Shown here piece by piece: positions 5,794-6,641 of a stretch of DNA of 6,641 bases (its first letter is position 1; every line of letters begins with the position of its first letter). The translations under genes were made by a program, and so were the position numbers. Location of the stretch: positions 1-6,641 of the forward strand of contig CAZJYC010000105.1 of assembly GCA_964550165.1 (NCBI GenBank), given 5' to 3'. This stretch comes from CAZJYC01 sp964550165. Its GTDB lineage: Bacteria > Acidobacteriota > Aminicenantia > Aminicenantales > Aminicenantaceae. Under the pieces are notes generated by a model, which saw only the letters and a program-made list of their open reading frames with translations, had not been told where the DNA came from and did no database searches.

Positions 5794-6558
5794 TTATATT
5801 TTTGTCCTAAGGTTTCTCAGGGTGAAGATCTCGGGATCGATTTTTATGTCAAAATTGGCCTCAAGGTAGCGGACGATTGTTTTGTGTCCTTCTTTTGTTG
5901 AAGGAACGAGTTCCATAAGCGAAGGGATTTCACGGTTTCCAAATTTTCTGATATCCTTGTAAAAAAGCTCGCGCACGAGCTTCCCTTTCTCGTCATAGTA
6001 CTTCTGCCAGACAGGAAGATAATCGTTCTCGCGCACAGCAAGAATGATATGGCCCCAGACAATCGGCCGCCCCTCCTTGGGAACGCATTTCAAATATAAG
6101 AGGCCTTTCTCAGGATTTTCGACCTCGATCAGTTCAAAGTTATAGTCTTCGATGAATGTGTATTCTTTCACCAGGTCGTCGTTGGTGAAATCCGAGCCCA
6201 TCCAGGAGCTCATCATCATCGAAGGAGGTATTTTAATCACTTTATTGACATTCGGAAGAAAATTCCACATTTCATTCCCGATTCTGAGGGTGGCGATTCC
6301 CTTTTCTTTTTTTGGCTCAAGAACCCTGATAAAAGTCTTATCCATGCCCAGGCTCCAGGCATTCATCTTCAGCGCCCTTGTCCAATGCGGGGTGACGATT
6401 TCCATCTCCACCGCCGCCGAACTCGACTCGCTCCGGTAGAGCTCGTCTATTTTCTTGACGATTTGTTGCGCATCGACCTGACTTTGACCCTCTAAACAGG
6501 GCCCAAGAGCTAATAATCCGAAAAAAACCAAAATAAAACCAGGAAATGACTTGTTCAT
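5794..6558 (-). CDS. LolA-like outer-membrane lipoprotein-sorting protein (PF17131 type)
   Basis: This 254-residue exported protein is expected to have the open half-barrel fold of LolA/LolB, which shields acyl chains while carrying them across the periplasm. Residues 1-24 look like a signal peptide (MNKS, hydrophobic core, LEG before QSQ). A cysteine at 21 lies in LGPC, not a good lipobox, so a soluble carrier is more likely than a lipoprotein. Family hallmarks of PF17131 are visible: IRVLEPKKEKGIATLRIG (77-94), MWNFLPNVNKVIKIPPSMM (97-115) and SWMGSDFTNDDLVKEY (118-133). Length is normal. Three in-frame ATGs occur (6582, 6564, 6558). The last is chosen because AGGA lies 8 nt upstream, whereas the other two sit only about 2 nt after theirs. 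It is the first visible gene of the operon, 1 nt before the first permease. This is not the canonical LolA (PF03548); cargo is unknown. Confidence 0.85.
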   Translation of the reverse strand: MNKSFPGFILVFFGLLALGPCLEGQSQVDAQQIVKKIDELYRSESSSAAVEMEIVTPHWTRALKMNAWSLGMDKTFIRVLEPKKEKGIATLRIGNEMWNFLPNVNKVIKIPPSMMMSSWMGSDFTNDDLVKEYTFIEDYNFELIEVENPEKGLLYLKCVPKEGRPIVWGHIILAVRENDYLPVWQKYYDEKGKLVRELFYKDIRKFGNREIPSLMELVPSTKEGHKTIVRYLEANFDIKIDPEIFTLRNLRTKI

Positions 6559-6560
6559 TT

Positions 6561-6591
6561 TCATCTTCCTCTTCGTTCTCATCTTCCTCTT
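6561..6591 (-). repeat. Duplicated ribosome-binding-site/start module before the LolA-like gene
   Basis: The 13-bp sequence TCATCTTCCTCTT (plus strand) occurs at 6561-6573 and again at 6579-6591, with an 18-bp period. On the coding strand each copy reads AAGAGGAAGATGA, that is a Shine-Dalgarno and an ATG at 6564 or 6582. Both ATGs are in frame with the gene, and the 3' copy also serves the ATG at 6558 with better spacing. A small in-frame duplication of the initiation region is the simplest explanation. Confidence 0.7.
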
Positions 6592-6612
6592 GAGGGAAAG
6601 TCCAAGAATATT

Positions 6613-6640
6613 ACTTTAAATTGAATATCCCAGATGTCAA
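6613..6640 (-). promoter_or_regulatory. Probable sigma70 promoter of the LolA-like/ABC/barrel operon
   Basis: On the minus strand a perfect TTGACA (6640-6635) is followed by a 16-bp spacer and TAAAGT (6618-6613, 4 of 6 including the most conserved first, second and last bases). The first start codons lie 30-55 nt downstream, leaving room for a normal leader. Because the window ends one base beyond the -35 box, a further upstream gene or promoter cannot be excluded. Confidence 0.5.
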
Positions 6641-6641
6641 G

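Noticed and set aside
1..6641. CRISPR array, tRNA, rRNA or transposase
   Set aside because: No regularly spaced repeats, no tRNA-like cloverleaf arms and no transposase or integrase motifs were seen on either strand.

Overview
The window looks like a piece of a Gram-negative (two-membrane) bacterial chromosome of moderate GC. It encodes an outer-membrane beta-barrel protein ending in phenylalanine, a periplasmic LolA-like carrier and FtsX/LolC-type ABC permeases, which only make sense in a diderm cell. The taxon cannot be fixed from sequence alone. An Aminicenantes/Acidobacteriota-like or delta-proteobacteria-like lineage is my guess, held weakly.

Left part (1-1353), accessory. A secreted or membrane-anchored protein of unknown function starts at 240 and runs off the left edge on the minus strand. 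An AT-rich gap of about 320 bp follows, ending in a near-consensus sigma70 promoter (TTGACA-17-TATAGT). The promoter lies almost on top of the start of a HigB-type (RelE superfamily) toxin gene, followed by a HigA-type XRE antitoxin overlapping it by 4 bp (toxin-first order, ATGA junction). Directly after the antitoxin lies a GCCTAAC...CTCAAGC element resembling the left half of an integron attC site, then a 28-codon reading frame whose first half matches the beginning of a TIR domain and looks like a truncated defence gene. I read this part as a small mobile-cassette or decay zone inserted beside a conserved operon.

Right part (1350-6641), a compact minus-strand operon transcribed right to left from a likely promoter at the right edge. 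Gene order is: LolA-like periplasmic lipid/lipoprotein carrier (PF17131 type), two different FtsX/MacB-like ABC permeases, a LolD/MacB-type ATPase, and an outer-membrane beta-barrel protein with an export signal. Gaps between genes are 1, 9, 16 and 2 nt, so the five products are almost certainly made together. Together they outline a complete route for a hydrophobic cargo: ATPase plus two permeases as the inner-membrane engine, a soluble carrier crossing the periplasm, and a barrel as outer-membrane acceptor or exit. It resembles Lol lipoprotein sorting in its engine and carrier, but the dedicated barrel and the PF17131-type carrier set it apart. The barrel carries a GRQ..WG...NPTD motif reminiscent of DUF1302 proteins, which usually occur with RND/MMPL transporters and LolB-like DUF1329 proteins. 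The operon may therefore be an ABC-powered version of that architecture. Its substrate is unknown.

No rRNA, tRNA, CRISPR array, transposase or integrase gene is visible. No convincing terminator separates the operon's end from the convergent accessory segment.
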